DNA of 64,000 nt from Rhizobium sp. Leaf306 (GCF_001423425.1 NZ_LMNX01000006.1:93973-157972); one strand, 5' to 3'; shown: positions 34,459 through 44,736, counted from the stretch's first letter. Numbers and translations are program-made. The notes: a model not told the origin generated them from the letters alone.

Positions 34459-37046
34459 TCGGCAGCGACCGATCGGGTGCGGGCTCCAACCGGAATGCGA
34501 CAGGTGACAACCGTTCCCTGTCCGGCCCGGCTGTCGATCGAGACGTCGCCGTTGTGGAGGGTCACAAAGCTTTCGACGATCGAAAGGCCAAGGCCCGCAC
34601 CGCTGCGCTTGCCGCCCTTGGCGTTTGCCTCGAACCGGTCAAACACCGTTTTCAGCATGTCAGGAGGAATGCCGGGGCCTCTGTCAGTTACCGAGAAGAA
34701 CACGTTGCTCTCGTCGCGCCAGCAATTCAGCGAGATTGCGGATCCCTCGGGCGCAAAATTGGTGGCGTTCATCAGAAGCTTGATCAGGATCTGCTTCAGC
34801 CGCTGCTCGTCGGCAAACACGGTTCCGAGTGCCGTCGGCGCGATGATTTCCAGCGTCACCGTATTTTCGTGGAGCCGGTCGGCGATCTGCATCGCTACGT
34901 CGTCCAAAAGCTCGTCCACGGCCAGCTGCGAATAGTTCAGCTGCATGATGCCGGCATCGACGGTCGCGAGATCAAGGATATCGTTGACGATGGTGAGAAG
35001 CACCGACGAGGACGTGGAGATGTGGTCGATATATTCGGCCTGTCGCTCGTTCAATTCGCCCATGCCGGGCGTCTTCAGGAGATCCGTGAAGCCAATGATG
35101 TTGGTCAGCGGCGAGCGCAGCTCGTAGGAAACATGCTGGACGAAATCGTTCTTCAGCTCGTCTGCCTTCTGCAGCGCCTCGTTCTTTTCCTTGAGTGCCC
35201 GCTCGGCGCGCGCGCTGGCCGTCATGTCGACGAAGGTGAACATCGTCTGGGCATTCGGCAAAGGCGTCGCGGCATAATCAAGGATCAGGCCGGAATAGAG
35301 CTCGAACGTTCCCTGAATCGAGGCCCGTTCGTCATCGAAATTGGTCAGCATCTGCCCGAAATGACGCCAGCCGTCCGGCTCGTCATAGGATGGCGCGCAG
35401 GCTTTCTCGATCGCCTTGATATGGGTGCCCGGCTTGGTCTCGTCGGCGGTCACGCCCCAGAGCGCACGGAAAGCGGGGTTGGACAGTGTGATTCGGCCGT
35501 CCGGGCCGAACACGGCCACGCCTTCTGCAAGGTGGTCGATCGTTTCGCCCTGAACCTTGACCAGCGTGTTGTAACGGGTTTCGAGATCGACCTGTTCGGT
35601 GAGGTTTTCGAACACCCAGGTGGCGCCGCCGCGAGGGTGCGCGGTGGCGATGACGCGCAGCGTCTGGCCGTTCGGCAGATGCCAGGTATCGGTCTTGGTA
35701 TCGAGCGCCTGGTAGATCGACAGCGCCGATTCCTTCCAGTTGCGCCAGCTGAGCTCTTCCGGCAGCTTGCCGTTGGCGCGCAGCTTGTCGAGCAGTTCGG
35801 AATTATCCGGCCGCGATTCGAGGAAGGGCAGGGAAAGGCCCCACAGCTGGACGAAGGCCTGGTTGTAGAATTGCAGCCGCCGTTCGCCGTCGAAGATCGC
35901 GACGGGTGTCGCGAGGTGGTCCAGCGTTTCGGCGTGGCTGTTGAGCGTCCGCTTCAGCTCTTCGCGCACCGATTCGGCTTCCGACACATCGATCGCAATG
36001 CCGACGGAACCGTTCGTTGCTACGACATCGACAACGTCGAACACGGTACGATTGCCCCGCACGACAGTGGAGATGCGGTCGTGGAAAGGCGAGTTGGCTG
36101 TTGCGACGGCGCGGATTTTCTCACGCGCGATCGTGCCCAGGAATTCGCGGCTTTCGTCAACGGCCTGCGTCGGAACCTTGGCTTCGACGGCATCGCTATA
36201 GGCGTGGTTGACCCAGGCAAGCCTGCCCTGTGCGTCGCGCTGCCAGACCGGCTGTTCGATCGTGTCAAGCAGCGAGTGGAAAAGCGAGATGGAGTGGGTC
36301 AGCCGTTCGCGTTCGATCTTCAGTTCGGCAAGCTCGGCGCGCAGGTTGTTGAGCGCGATAAAGCGGACAAACGCCTTTCCGCCCGAAACGCGGCCCTGCA
36401 CCTCAAGGATTTCGTCGCGGTTGGTTTCAAGAACCAGATCGAAGCTGCGGGCTTCGCCGCGCAGAGCGTCGATCGCCTTTTCCAGCTCGATTGCCGAGGA
36501 AGAGCGCAGCCAGCGGCCGAAGGCGAGAAAATCGCGATCCTGCTGCGGCGCACCGGTTTCAGCCGGCAGCTGGCCCAGGAACTCAGGTTTGGAGTAGCCG
36601 CTTTCCCACACCACGATGCGGCGGTTCTTGTCGGCGATCAGCGCTTCGTACTTGGAAATCCGCTGCTGCGCATCCGAAAGCGCGCTGCGCATATCCTGGG
36701 TTTCGGCTTCCATGTTGCCGCGCTGGCGAACCAGCCAGACGGCCGACAGCAGGGCAGCCCCCAGCGCGCCAAGCAGCAGCGACGACCAGATCACCTGGGT
36801 CGACGAGAACATGTGCGGACCGACCGTGCCGGCCTCCTGTGCATGCGCCATCCCAGCCACGCCTGAGAGCACCGTCCCCGCCAGGAACGCTGCAGCCGGA
36901 CGTGCCAAGCTCACCGGCGCAAGCCGGGCAAGGTCTTTCTTCCACCGCCCATTTGCCGCCTCTTTGCAGGCGTCCAGGCCGCAGCTCATCGCCACGCCAC
37001 AAATGAGATCGGCCTGCTTTCGCAGGCTCGTTTTTCTTACCGACAT
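34455..37046 (-). CDS. divL: DivL-like PAS sensor kinase homologue with tyrosine in place of the phospho-histidine
   Basis: An 863-aa membrane protein: N-terminal hydrophobic region with a possible signal (AAAFLAGTVLSGVAGMAHAQ), a membrane helix (about 85-106), a coiled coil, several PAS domains, then DHp and HATPase_c domains. In the phosphoacceptor box DFVQHVSYELRSPLTNIIGF the histidine position is Tyr641 (codon 35126-35124), the hallmark of DivL. ATPase motifs LLMNATNFAPEG, DRGPGIPPDM and GAGLGLSIVESF remain. In Caulobacter DivL controls CckA and hence CtrA. The ATG at 37046 is a best guess. The stop overlaps the tsaE-amgK start as ATGA. Confidence 0.93.
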   Translation of the reverse strand: MSVRKTSLRKQADLICGVAMSCGLDACKEAANGRWKKDLARLAPVSLARPAAAFLAGTVLSGVAGMAHAQEAGTVGPHMFSSTQVIWSSLLLGALGAALLSAVWLVRQRGNMEAETQDMRSALSDAQQRISKYEALIADKNRRIVVWESGYSKPEFLGQLPAETGAPQQDRDFLAFGRWLRSSSAIELEKAIDALRGEARSFDLVLETNRDEILEVQGRVSGGKAFVRFIALNNLRAELAELKIERERLTHSISLFHSLLDTIEQPVWQRDAQGRLAWVNHAYSDAVEAKVPTQAVDESREFLGTIAREKIRAVATANSPFHDRISTVVRGNRTVFDVVDVVATNGSVGIAIDVSEAESVREELKRTLNSHAETLDHLATPVAIFDGERRLQFYNQAFVQLWGLSLPFLESRPDNSELLDKLRANGKLPEELSWRNWKESALSIYQALDTKTDTWHLPNGQTLRVIATAHPRGGATWVFENLTEQVDLETRYNTLVKVQGETIDHLAEGVAVFGPDGRITLSNPAFRALWGVTADETKPGTHIKAIEKACAPSYDEPDGWRHFGQMLTNFDDERASIQGTFELYSGLILDYAATPLPNAQTMFTFVDMTASARAERALKEKNEALQKADELKNDFVQHVSYELRSPLTNIIGFTDLLKTPGMGELNERQAEYIDHISTSSSVLLTIVNDILDLATVDAGIMQLNYSQLAVDELLDDVAMQIADRLHENTVTLEIIAPTALGTVFADEQRLKQILIKLLMNATNFAPEGSAISLNCWRDESNVFFSVTDRGPGIPPDMLKTVFDRFEANAKGGKRSGAGLGLSIVESFVTLHNGDVSIDSRAGQGTVVTCRIPVGARTRSVAAE

Positions 37047-37186
37047 GACCGGTCTGTCTCCGTCCAATTGCCGCTTATCGACAAGACATACCACATCGCA
37101 CCTTGCCCGAAGCCGGAGGCTCGAACGAGTACGAATCAAGAGCTGTAACAATACCTGCCGCGGCAGAGAGCGGGAAGGCGCGGGGC

Positions 37187-37222
37187 CAAAAAAGAAGCCG
37201 CAGCCTTTGTCAAGGCTGCGGC
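37187..37222 (-). terminator. Intrinsic terminator after ahcY
   Basis: On the minus strand an 11-bp perfect stem (GCCGCAGCCTT with AAGGCTGCGGC, 37197-37222) is followed by TTCTTTTTTT. It separates ahcY from divL. Confidence 0.9.
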
Positions 37223-37253
37223 CACAAGATGTTGTGGATTGTTCGGCTACGGA

Positions 37254-38654
37254 TCAGTAGCGGTAGTGTTCAGCCTTGAACGGACCCTGCGACGAGACGC
37301 CGATATAAGCAGCCTGTTCGTCAGAAAGTTTGGTCAGCGTCACGCCGAGCCTTCCGAGGTGAAGACGGGCAACTTTTTCGTCGAGGTGCTTGGGCAGGAT
37401 ATAGACCTCGTTCTTGTACTCGCCCTGCTTCGTGAACAGCTCGATCTGGGCCAGCGTCTGGTTGGTGAACGAGGCGGACATGACGAAGGACGGATGGCCG
37501 GTAGCATTTCCGAGGTTGAGAAGGCGACCTTCCGACAGAAGGATCATCCGGTTGCCCTTCGGGAACTCGATCATGTCGACCTGCGGCTTCACGTTGGTCC
37601 ACTTCAGGTTCTTCAACGCCGCAACCTGGATCTCGTTATCGAAATGGCCGATATTGCCGACGATCGCCATATCCTTCATCTCGCGCATATGCTCGATGCG
37701 GATGACGTCCTTGTTGCCGGTAGTGGTGATGAAGATATCGGCCGAGGCGACGACGTCTTCGAGCACGACGACTTCAAACCCGTCCATGGCAGCCTGCAGG
37801 GCGCAGATCGGATCGACTTCAGTGACCTTGACGCGAGCACCGGCGCCCTGGAGCGAAGCAGCCGAACCCTTGCCGACATCGCCGTAACCGCAGACGACGG
37901 CGACCTTGCCGGCCATCATCACGTCGGTGCCGCGGCGAATGCCGTCGACCAGCGATTCCTTGCAGCCGTACTTGTTGTCGAACTTCGACTTGGTGACGGA
38001 GTCGTTGACGTTGATGGCCGGGAAGGGCAGCAGGCCCTTCTTGGAAAGATCATAAAGGCGGTGAACGCCTGTGGTGGTCTCTTCGGTCACACCCTTGATC
38101 GCATCGCGCTGCTTGGTGAACCAGCCTGGCGAAGCGGCAAGACGCTTCTTAATCTGCGCGAACAGGATCTCTTCTTCTTCCGATGTGGGCACGGAAAGAA
38201 CGTCCTCACCGGCTTCGGCGCGGGCGCCGAGCAGGATGTACATGGTGGCGTCGCCACCATCATCGAGGATCATGTTGGAGAAGCCGCCATCCGTCCACTG
38301 AAAGATCTTGTCGGTGTATTCCCAGTACTCGGTGAGCGATTCACCCTTCACGGCAAATACCGGGATGCCGGACGCTGCAATGGCAGCAGCGGCATGATCC
38401 TGGGTCGAGAAGATGTTGCAGGAGGCCCAGCGAATGTCGGCGCCGAGTTCCTTCAGCGTCTCGATCAGAACCGCCGTCTGGATCGTCATGTGCAGCGAAC
38501 CGGAGATGCGGGCGCCCTTGAGCGGCTGCGATGCACCGAATTCCTCGCGGCACGACATCAGGCCCGGCATTTCGGTTTCGGCGATGTCGAGCTCCTTGCG
38601 GCCGTAGGCAGCAAGTTCGATATCCGCGACGATGTAATCCTTGTCAGTGCTCAT
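37254..38654 (-). CDS. ahcY: Adenosylhomocysteinase (S-adenosylhomocysteine hydrolase)
   Basis: A 466-aa NAD-dependent enzyme that splits S-adenosylhomocysteine into adenosine and homocysteine, relieving product inhibition of methyltransferases. SLHMTIQTAVLIETL, NIFSTQDHAAAAIA, the NAD loop VVCGYGDVGKGSAASL, and the C-terminal LDEKVARLHLGRLGVTLTKL ending KAEHYRY are typical. GGAGAG precedes the ATG at 38654. A 16-bp palindrome lies 115 bp upstream of the start and may be the operator controlling it. A strong terminator follows. Confidence 0.97.
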   Translation of the reverse strand: MSTDKDYIVADIELAAYGRKELDIAETEMPGLMSCREEFGASQPLKGARISGSLHMTIQTAVLIETLKELGADIRWASCNIFSTQDHAAAAIAASGIPVFAVKGESLTEYWEYTDKIFQWTDGGFSNMILDDGGDATMYILLGARAEAGEDVLSVPTSEEEEILFAQIKKRLAASPGWFTKQRDAIKGVTEETTTGVHRLYDLSKKGLLPFPAINVNDSVTKSKFDNKYGCKESLVDGIRRGTDVMMAGKVAVVCGYGDVGKGSAASLQGAGARVKVTEVDPICALQAAMDGFEVVVLEDVVASADIFITTTGNKDVIRIEHMREMKDMAIVGNIGHFDNEIQVAALKNLKWTNVKPQVDMIEFPKGNRMILLSEGRLLNLGNATGHPSFVMSASFTNQTLAQIELFTKQGEYKNEVYILPKHLDEKVARLHLGRLGVTLTKLSDEQAAYIGVSSQGPFKAEHYRY

Positions 38655-38765
38655 AAAGCTCTCCGCGTGGTGTGTCGAAGGCAGGGGAACGGATTTCCGT
38701 TCATCCGGGCGTCGACGAAAAATCTCGCCAGCGGTGTAACAGGCTTGGGGCTGACTTGCAACCAA

Positions 38766-38787
38766 CACATAAAGACGTCTTTATATG
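38766..38787. promoter_or_regulatory. Palindromic operator candidate upstream of ahcY
   Basis: ATAAAGACGTCTTTAT (38769-38784) is a perfect 16-bp palindrome, and the symmetry continues to 38766/38787 with one mismatch. It lies between ahcY and the HPr gene. ArsR-family SahR regulators control ahcY in many Proteobacteria through palindromic sites; that SahR binds this one is inference. Confidence 0.6.
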
Positions 38788-38814
38788 TTTATGTCCGTTC
38801 GGTTGCTATGGTTA

Positions 38815-39093
38815 TCAAGCTTCTTCGCCGAACTTGTTGGCAACCAGCGCCTCCAGAGCGTCGAGCGCTTCAACAGCCTGCGGGCCGCTTGCGGAAACCT
38901 CGATCGAACAGCCGGTGCTGGCGGCTAGCATCATCAGGCCCATGATGGAATTGCCGCCGACTGTCGATCCATCCCTTGAAACCTTCACATCGGCTTCGAA
39001 ACTTTCCACCATCTGCACGAACTTGGCCGATGCTCGCGCGTGGAGACCACGCTTGTTGACGATTGTGAAATGCCGTGGGGCAAGGGGAGACAT
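38815..39093 (-). CDS. ptsH: HPr phosphocarrier protein (PTS)
   Basis: A 92-aa HPr. The phosphorylated His is His18 in RGLHARASAKF and the regulatory Ser is Ser49 in GGNSIMGLMML, the target of HPr kinase/phosphorylase, whose gene is two genes upstream. It would pass phosphate from EI to the EIIA protein encoded just before it (17-bp gap). No sugar permease genes are present, so this is the regulatory-type PTS usual in Alphaproteobacteria. Confidence 0.94.
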   Translation of the reverse strand: MSPLAPRHFTIVNKRGLHARASAKFVQMVESFEADVKVSRDGSTVGGNSIMGLMMLAASTGCSIEVSASGPQAVEALDALEALVANKFGEEA

Positions 39094-39110
39094 GCGTTTG
39101 CAGTGCTTTC

Positions 39111-39512
39111 TTATTTTCCGCTGAGCACGCGGCTTGCGACGTTGATATATTTGCGGCCGGCCTCGGAGGACTCCACCAGCGAGCGCTCCATGTTGTTGTC
39201 GCTTCGGACGCCGGCAAGCTTGATCAGCATCGGCAGGTTCATGCCGGCGATGACCTCCGTCTTGCCGCTTTCCATCACCGAGATCGAAAGGTTCGACGGC
39301 GTACCGCCGAACATGTCGGTGAGGATGATGACGCCGTATCCGTCATCGGCCTTCGCGACCGCATCGACGATATCCTGCCTCCGCTGGTCCATATCGTCTT
39401 CGGGGCCGATGCAAATGGTTTCGATGAATTTCTGAGGTCCGACGACGTGCTCGACGGCCTGTCGAAATTCCTCAGCCAGCTTGCCATGAGTGACAAGCAC
39501 AATTCCGATCAT
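39111..39512 (-). CDS. manX: PTS EIIA component, mannose (EIIA-Man) family
   Basis: A 133-aa EIIA of the mannose/fructose class. The phosphorylated His is His9 (GIVLVTHGKLAEEF); DDMDQRRQDIVDAV and ILTDMFGGTPSN are typical of the family. AGGGGG precedes the ATG. No IIB, IIC or IID gene is nearby, so it is likely a signalling protein rather than part of sugar transport. In Brucella and rhizobia this protein is encoded together with HPr, HprK and the ChvG/ChvI (BvrS/BvrR) pair. Confidence 0.93.
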   Translation of the reverse strand: MIGIVLVTHGKLAEEFRQAVEHVVGPQKFIETICIGPEDDMDQRRQDIVDAVAKADDGYGVIILTDMFGGTPSNLSISVMESGKTEVIAGMNLPMLIKLAGVRSDNNMERSLVESSEAGRKYINVASRVLSGK

Positions 39513-39639
39513 GAAAACTGCCCCCTGCTATGGAAACTTGCGGCCAATATCGCAACGCAATACAGGCGTCCAGCGGTGGGGAGCCATCTTCGCCATGTCC
39601 GCATCAAGTTCAAGTTAAAAAATCGCGAGCCGGATCGGG

Positions 39640-40107
39640 TCAGAAGGGTCGCTCCCCTCGAAATGCCGGGAAAAGGCCGGAAAGCGCGGAAAGTGGCTCC
39701 GGAAAGAGCGACCATAATCTCACCAGTGGAATGTCTCCGAGACCCAAAAGCGCAAAGCGTTCGTTGTCCGGCGGATACCGTTCGTCGTTCGGAGACGACA
39801 GGACGCGCACGGCAAGATCGAGGGCAGCTGACGGGGCGGAGTCTACTTCGATAATGCCACTGCCGCGCAATTCGATGAGGCCGGCGATCGTCTGCGGCCG
39901 GTGTGCGACGAGGCGATCATTCTCGCGCGAGACAAACACCTGGTCGTCGGCCACCAGCGCCGAAAAGACGCCCTGGCGTCTGGCGGCACTTAGACAGGCA
40001 AACGCCAGCATGGATTTGCCGCTGCCGGAAGGACCGGTGAAGAGGATGCCGCGGGTCCCGACGACGATCGCCGTGGCATGGATATTGACCCGTTGCGTGT
40101 CGCTCAT
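39640..40107 (-). CDS. hprK: Short HPr kinase/phosphorylase (C-terminal domain only)
   Basis: A 155-aa protein with the kinase P-loop FTGPSGSGKS and VADDQVFVSREN, which match the catalytic domain of HprK. The N-terminal domain of about 130 residues found in Firmicutes enzymes (about 310 aa) is absent, and so is part of the C-terminal end. This short form is normal in Alphaproteobacteria. It would phosphorylate Ser49 of HPr. Its ATG overlaps the chvG stop (ATGA), so it is coupled to the sensor kinase. Confidence 0.9.
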   Translation of the reverse strand: MSDTQRVNIHATAIVVGTRGILFTGPSGSGKSMLAFACLSAARRQGVFSALVADDQVFVSRENDRLVAHRPQTIAGLIELRGSGIIEVDSAPSAALDLAVRVLSSPNDERYPPDNERFALLGLGDIPLVRLWSLFPEPLSALSGLFPAFRGERPF

Positions 40108-41894
40108 GGCTCTTCGCCCGAAGGAAGCGACAGCGTGAAGCGCGCACCATTGAGCGTCTCCGTCTGGGGATCGACAAGGTTTTCCGCCTGTAGCGAGCCG
40201 CCATGCGCCACGGCGATCTGACGGCTGATCGACAGTCCCAGGCCCGAATTCTGGCCGAAGCTCTCGCCATCGGGGCGATCGGTGTAGAACCGCTCGAAGA
40301 TGCGATCGATGTTTTCGGCCTGAATGCCCGGACCGTTGTCATCCACGGTGACGACCACCTTGTCCTTGACCCGGGCGAGGCGGATGGCAATGCGACCGCC
40401 TTTTTCCGGCACGAAGGAGCGGGCATTTTCGATAAGGTTGGTGATGATCTGGCCAAGCCGCAGGTCGTGGCCGTTGACGAGGTAGTTTGGTTTCTGCCCG
40501 CCCTTCGCGTCGATGACCAGATCGATCTCGACCGGTTTGCGGCCGGTGCGGATCTGTCTGGAAATATCGACGAGGTTGCCGAGCAGCGTATCCATGCCGA
40601 CAGGTGCCGAATCGGTCCGGGCAAGCTCCGCGTCGAGCCGGGATGCATCGGAGATATCGCTGATCAGCCGGTCGAGTCGGCGGACGTCGTGGAAAATGAT
40701 ATCGGTGAGTTTCTGTTTCGAGGCCTCGGACTTGGCGAGCGGCAGCGTCTCGACGGCGCTGCGCAACGACGTCAGCGGGTTCTTCAGCTCATGGCTCACG
40801 TCGGCTGCAAAACTTTCGATCGCGTCGATGCGGTCGTAGAGCGCGTTGGTCATGTCGCGCACCGCGATCGAAAGGTTGCCGATCTCGTCTTGGCGGTATG
40901 AGAAGTCCGGGATCTCTTCACGCTGCTTGGCGCCGCGACGCACCCGAACGGCAGCGGCCGCAAGCCGGCGCAGCGGATTGGCGATGGTGGAGGATAGAAG
41001 CAGCGACAGGAGAATGTTCACGAGCGTCGCCACACCGAAGACGCGCATGATCGCCAGCCGCTCCGCATGCACGATCTTGTCGATATCGCCGGCCTGGGTG
41101 GAAAGAAGCAGGACGCCGAGCACGGCACGGAACCGCTGGACCGGGACTGCGACGGAAACGATCAGTTCGCCGCGATCGGTAATGCGCACGACCGCGCCGC
41201 GAACGCCGGTGAGCGCGTTCATCACTTCCGGATAGATCGAGCCATCGCCGCCGGGCGCTTCCTTGTAGGTCGGCAGGTTGCCGGGCTGCAGCATACGGTT
41301 GAACAGGCCGGCAACCCATTCGCTCCATGTCTGCGACTGATCTTCAACCGGCGGCAGATCGAAGCGCAGCACCTGGCCGCGCGAATAGAGGTGGCGCGAG
41401 TCCAGCAGCAGGTTTGCGTCTGCATCGAACAGTCGGGCGCGGGTGCGGGTCGGCGAGATCAGCCGCCGCAGCACGGGCGCGACCCGCTCGGGGTCGATCG
41501 GGAAATCGAGGTCCTCGTCGTTCGGCACCGGCGTGATGCTCTGGCCCGCCTGCAGTTCGAGAAGCTTCTGCGGATCGATGGTGATCGAATTGGTATCGAC
41601 GGAGGCGGATGCGGAGATCGCGCCGGCAATGATTTCGCCCTGGGTCAGCAGGCTCTCGACGCGGGCATCGATCAACCCCTCGCGAAACTGGTTGAGATAG
41701 AGGATGCCGGCGACGAGAACGACGGTCGCCGCGATGTTGAAGAACAGAATGCGGCGGGTGAGGCTGGAAAACACCGCGTGGCCGAACACCCGGCGAATGA
41801 GCGTGAACGGTCGCGACCAGAAGCGCCGTGAGGCGCGGCGTATTCCGGCACTCGCGGGTCTGGTCGTTCCGGTTTCATGCAATCGGTCTGCCAC
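40104..41894 (-). CDS. chvG: Sensor histidine kinase ChvG (ExoS/BvrS)
   Basis: A 596-aa two-pass membrane kinase: helices at about 50-68 and 285-303 flank a periplasmic sensor of about 215 residues, followed by HAMP, the DHp box FAADVSHELKNPLTSL (His368) and HATPase_c motifs (NLIENARSF, DNGPGIQ, GLGLSISRQIA). With ChvI it controls acid and envelope responses, exopolysaccharide, motility and host infection in rhizobia, Agrobacterium and Brucella. chvI lies 112 bp upstream in the same direction and hprK overlaps downstream. Confidence 0.95.
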   Translation of the reverse strand: MADRLHETGTTRPASAGIRRASRRFWSRPFTLIRRVFGHAVFSSLTRRILFFNIAATVVLVAGILYLNQFREGLIDARVESLLTQGEIIAGAISASASVDTNSITIDPQKLLELQAGQSITPVPNDEDLDFPIDPERVAPVLRRLISPTRTRARLFDADANLLLDSRHLYSRGQVLRFDLPPVEDQSQTWSEWVAGLFNRMLQPGNLPTYKEAPGGDGSIYPEVMNALTGVRGAVVRITDRGELIVSVAVPVQRFRAVLGVLLLSTQAGDIDKIVHAERLAIMRVFGVATLVNILLSLLLSSTIANPLRRLAAAAVRVRRGAKQREEIPDFSYRQDEIGNLSIAVRDMTNALYDRIDAIESFAADVSHELKNPLTSLRSAVETLPLAKSEASKQKLTDIIFHDVRRLDRLISDISDASRLDAELARTDSAPVGMDTLLGNLVDISRQIRTGRKPVEIDLVIDAKGGQKPNYLVNGHDLRLGQIITNLIENARSFVPEKGGRIAIRLARVKDKVVVTVDDNGPGIQAENIDRIFERFYTDRPDGESFGQNSGLGLSISRQIAVAHGGSLQAENLVDPQTETLNGARFTLSLPSGEEP

Positions 41895-42006
41895 GTGCAG
41901 TCCTTCCAGAGAGCTTACAGTCTAAGCCCTGTGCCGCGGTGGCTTCAAGTTACGCATCCGCACGATCGAATTTTTAGAGGCTCCCGGGTCTCGGAGCTGG
42001 CAACCG

Positions 42007-42732
42007 TTACGCAGCCTCGCGGAATCGGTAGCCAACGCCGTACAGCGTCTCGATCATGTCGAAATCCGTGTCAACCATCTTGAACTTCTTGCGCAGGCGT
42101 TTGATGTGGCTGTCGATGGTGCGGTCGTCCACATAGACCTGTTCGTCATAGGCGGCATCCATCAGCGCGTCACGGCTTTTTACGACGCCCGGACGCTGCG
42201 CCAGCGAATGCAGGATCAGGAATTCCGTGACTGTCAGGGTTACCGCTTCGCCCTTCCAGGTGCAGGTGTGGCGTTCCTGGTCCATCGCCAGCTGGCCGCG
42301 TTCCAGTGTGCGGGCCGCCAACTGGTCCGGGGTCGGCTTGACGCCGCCACTTGCCTGCTGGGCTTCTCGTGCGCTGGAGCGGCGCAGGATCGCCTTTACG
42401 CGCTCGACCAGCAATCGCTGCGAGAACGGCTTGGTGATGAAATCGTCTGCGCCCATCTTGAGGCCGAACAGCTCGTCGATCTCTTCATCCTTGGAGGTGA
42501 GGAAGATCACAGGCAGATCGGATTTCTGTCGCAGGCGTCGCAACAGCTCCATTCCGTCCATGCGCGGCATTTTGATATCGAAGATGGCCAGGTGCGGGGG
42601 GCGGGCGATCAGCCCGTCGAGCGCGGAGGCGCCATCGGTATAGGTTTCGACCTTATACCCTTCGGCTTCCAGTGCAATCGACACCGAAGTCAGGATATTG
42701 CGGTCGTCATCTACGAGCGCGATTGTCTGCAT
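42007..42732 (-). CDS. chvI: Response regulator ChvI (BvrR), OmpR family
   Basis: A 241-aa regulator. The receiver domain starts MQTIALVDDDRNILTSV with the phosphorylated Asp at residue 52 (AIFDIKMPRMDG) and Lys in FITKPFSQRLL. The C-terminal winged helix contains TVTEFLILHSLAQRPGVVKS and VDDRTIDSHIKRLRKKF. I chose the ATG at 42732, with GGAGACGGAGAGA upstream; the longer frame to 42885 has no counterpart in the family. Divergent from pckA, with shared regulatory sequence between them. Confidence 0.95.
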   Translation of the reverse strand: MQTIALVDDDRNILTSVSIALEAEGYKVETYTDGASALDGLIARPPHLAIFDIKMPRMDGMELLRRLRQKSDLPVIFLTSKDEEIDELFGLKMGADDFITKPFSQRLLVERVKAILRRSSAREAQQASGGVKPTPDQLAARTLERGQLAMDQERHTCTWKGEAVTLTVTEFLILHSLAQRPGVVKSRDALMDAAYDEQVYVDDRTIDSHIKRLRKKFKMVDTDFDMIETLYGVGYRFREAA

Positions 42733-42944
42733 TCTCTCCGTCTCCATCGTCATATAGGCGCATCTCCTGGATGTCCCCAGCCAGAATTGGCGAAAGCCAT
42801 GCGCTTCTTCAGTATAAAGGTGGAACAAATTGTGGCAACGCCAAGAGGCGCACGGTCGGTAGGGACCTTTGTCCCAATGAGCCAAACACAGTCTGCAGGT
42901 CGTGAAAGACCCTCAGAAACGGCGAACAGAAAACCCTCGTAAAC

Positions 42945-42982
42945 CGATTTAATCGAGAATAAAATTTTTTAAATCGATTAAA
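42945..42982. promoter_or_regulatory. Inverted-repeat operator candidate upstream of pckA
   Basis: TTTAATCGA (42948-42956) and its exact inverse TCGATTAAA (42974-42982) are separated by 17 bp. Each lies in its own short palindrome (CGATT-T-AATCG at 42945-42955 and AATCGATT at 42972-42979). Central-CG palindromes of this kind are typical LacI-family operators. A LacI-type regulator (PckR) of pckA is known in Sinorhizobium; that it binds here is inference. Confidence 0.55.
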
Positions 42983-43015
42983 TAACTGATATTATTACGC
43001 TATTTCAGAATTATC

Positions 43016-43044
43016 TTGCCCTTTTTAAAAACCCGCTCTAGGTT
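43016..43044 (+). promoter_or_regulatory. pckA promoter candidate
   Basis: TTGCCC (43016-43021) and TAGGTT (43039-43044) are separated by 17 bp, ending 36 bp before the pckA start codon and about 33 bp downstream of the inverted repeat. Confidence 0.4.
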
Positions 43045-43079
43045 CCGCGCAGGTTCAATCCACAAAAAGGAGCGCGCGT

Positions 43080-44690
<1,611 letters not shown>

Positions 44691-44715
44691 TCCTTTGGTC
44701 CCAGCTGGACCCTAA

Positions 44716-44731
44716 GGATTCACGTGGAACA
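44716..44731. promoter_or_regulatory. Weak parS-like site after pckA
   Basis: GGATTCACGTGGAACA matches the parS consensus at 13 of 16 positions. The left half equals the half-site at 14009 and 24982, but one inner base (G at 44727) breaks the symmetry. Intergenic, just before a hairpin. Confidence 0.45.
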
Positions 44732-44736
44732 TTATA

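Larger units (their letters stand above)
42733..43079. other. Divergent regulatory region between chvI and pckA
   Basis: A 347-bp gap with no credible gene. The right half (42940-43015) is strikingly AT-rich and holds the inverted repeat described at 42945-42982 and a pckA promoter candidate. The left part should hold the chvI promoter, but no clear -35/-10 pair stands out. Confidence 0.6.

Noticed and set aside
34260..36866. An 868-codon open frame on the plus strand
   Set aside because: It lies opposite divL and the tsaE-amgK fusion, whose motifs are clear; GC-rich genomes often give long frames opposite real genes.
38655..38814. Possible SAM or SAH riboswitch upstream of ahcY
   Set aside because: I could not find a conserved pseudoknot core; the palindrome explains the region better as a protein-binding site. 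A covariance-model search would settle it.
37239..38945. A 568-codon open frame on the plus strand
   Set aside because: Antisense to ahcY; no domain and composition typical of shadow frames.
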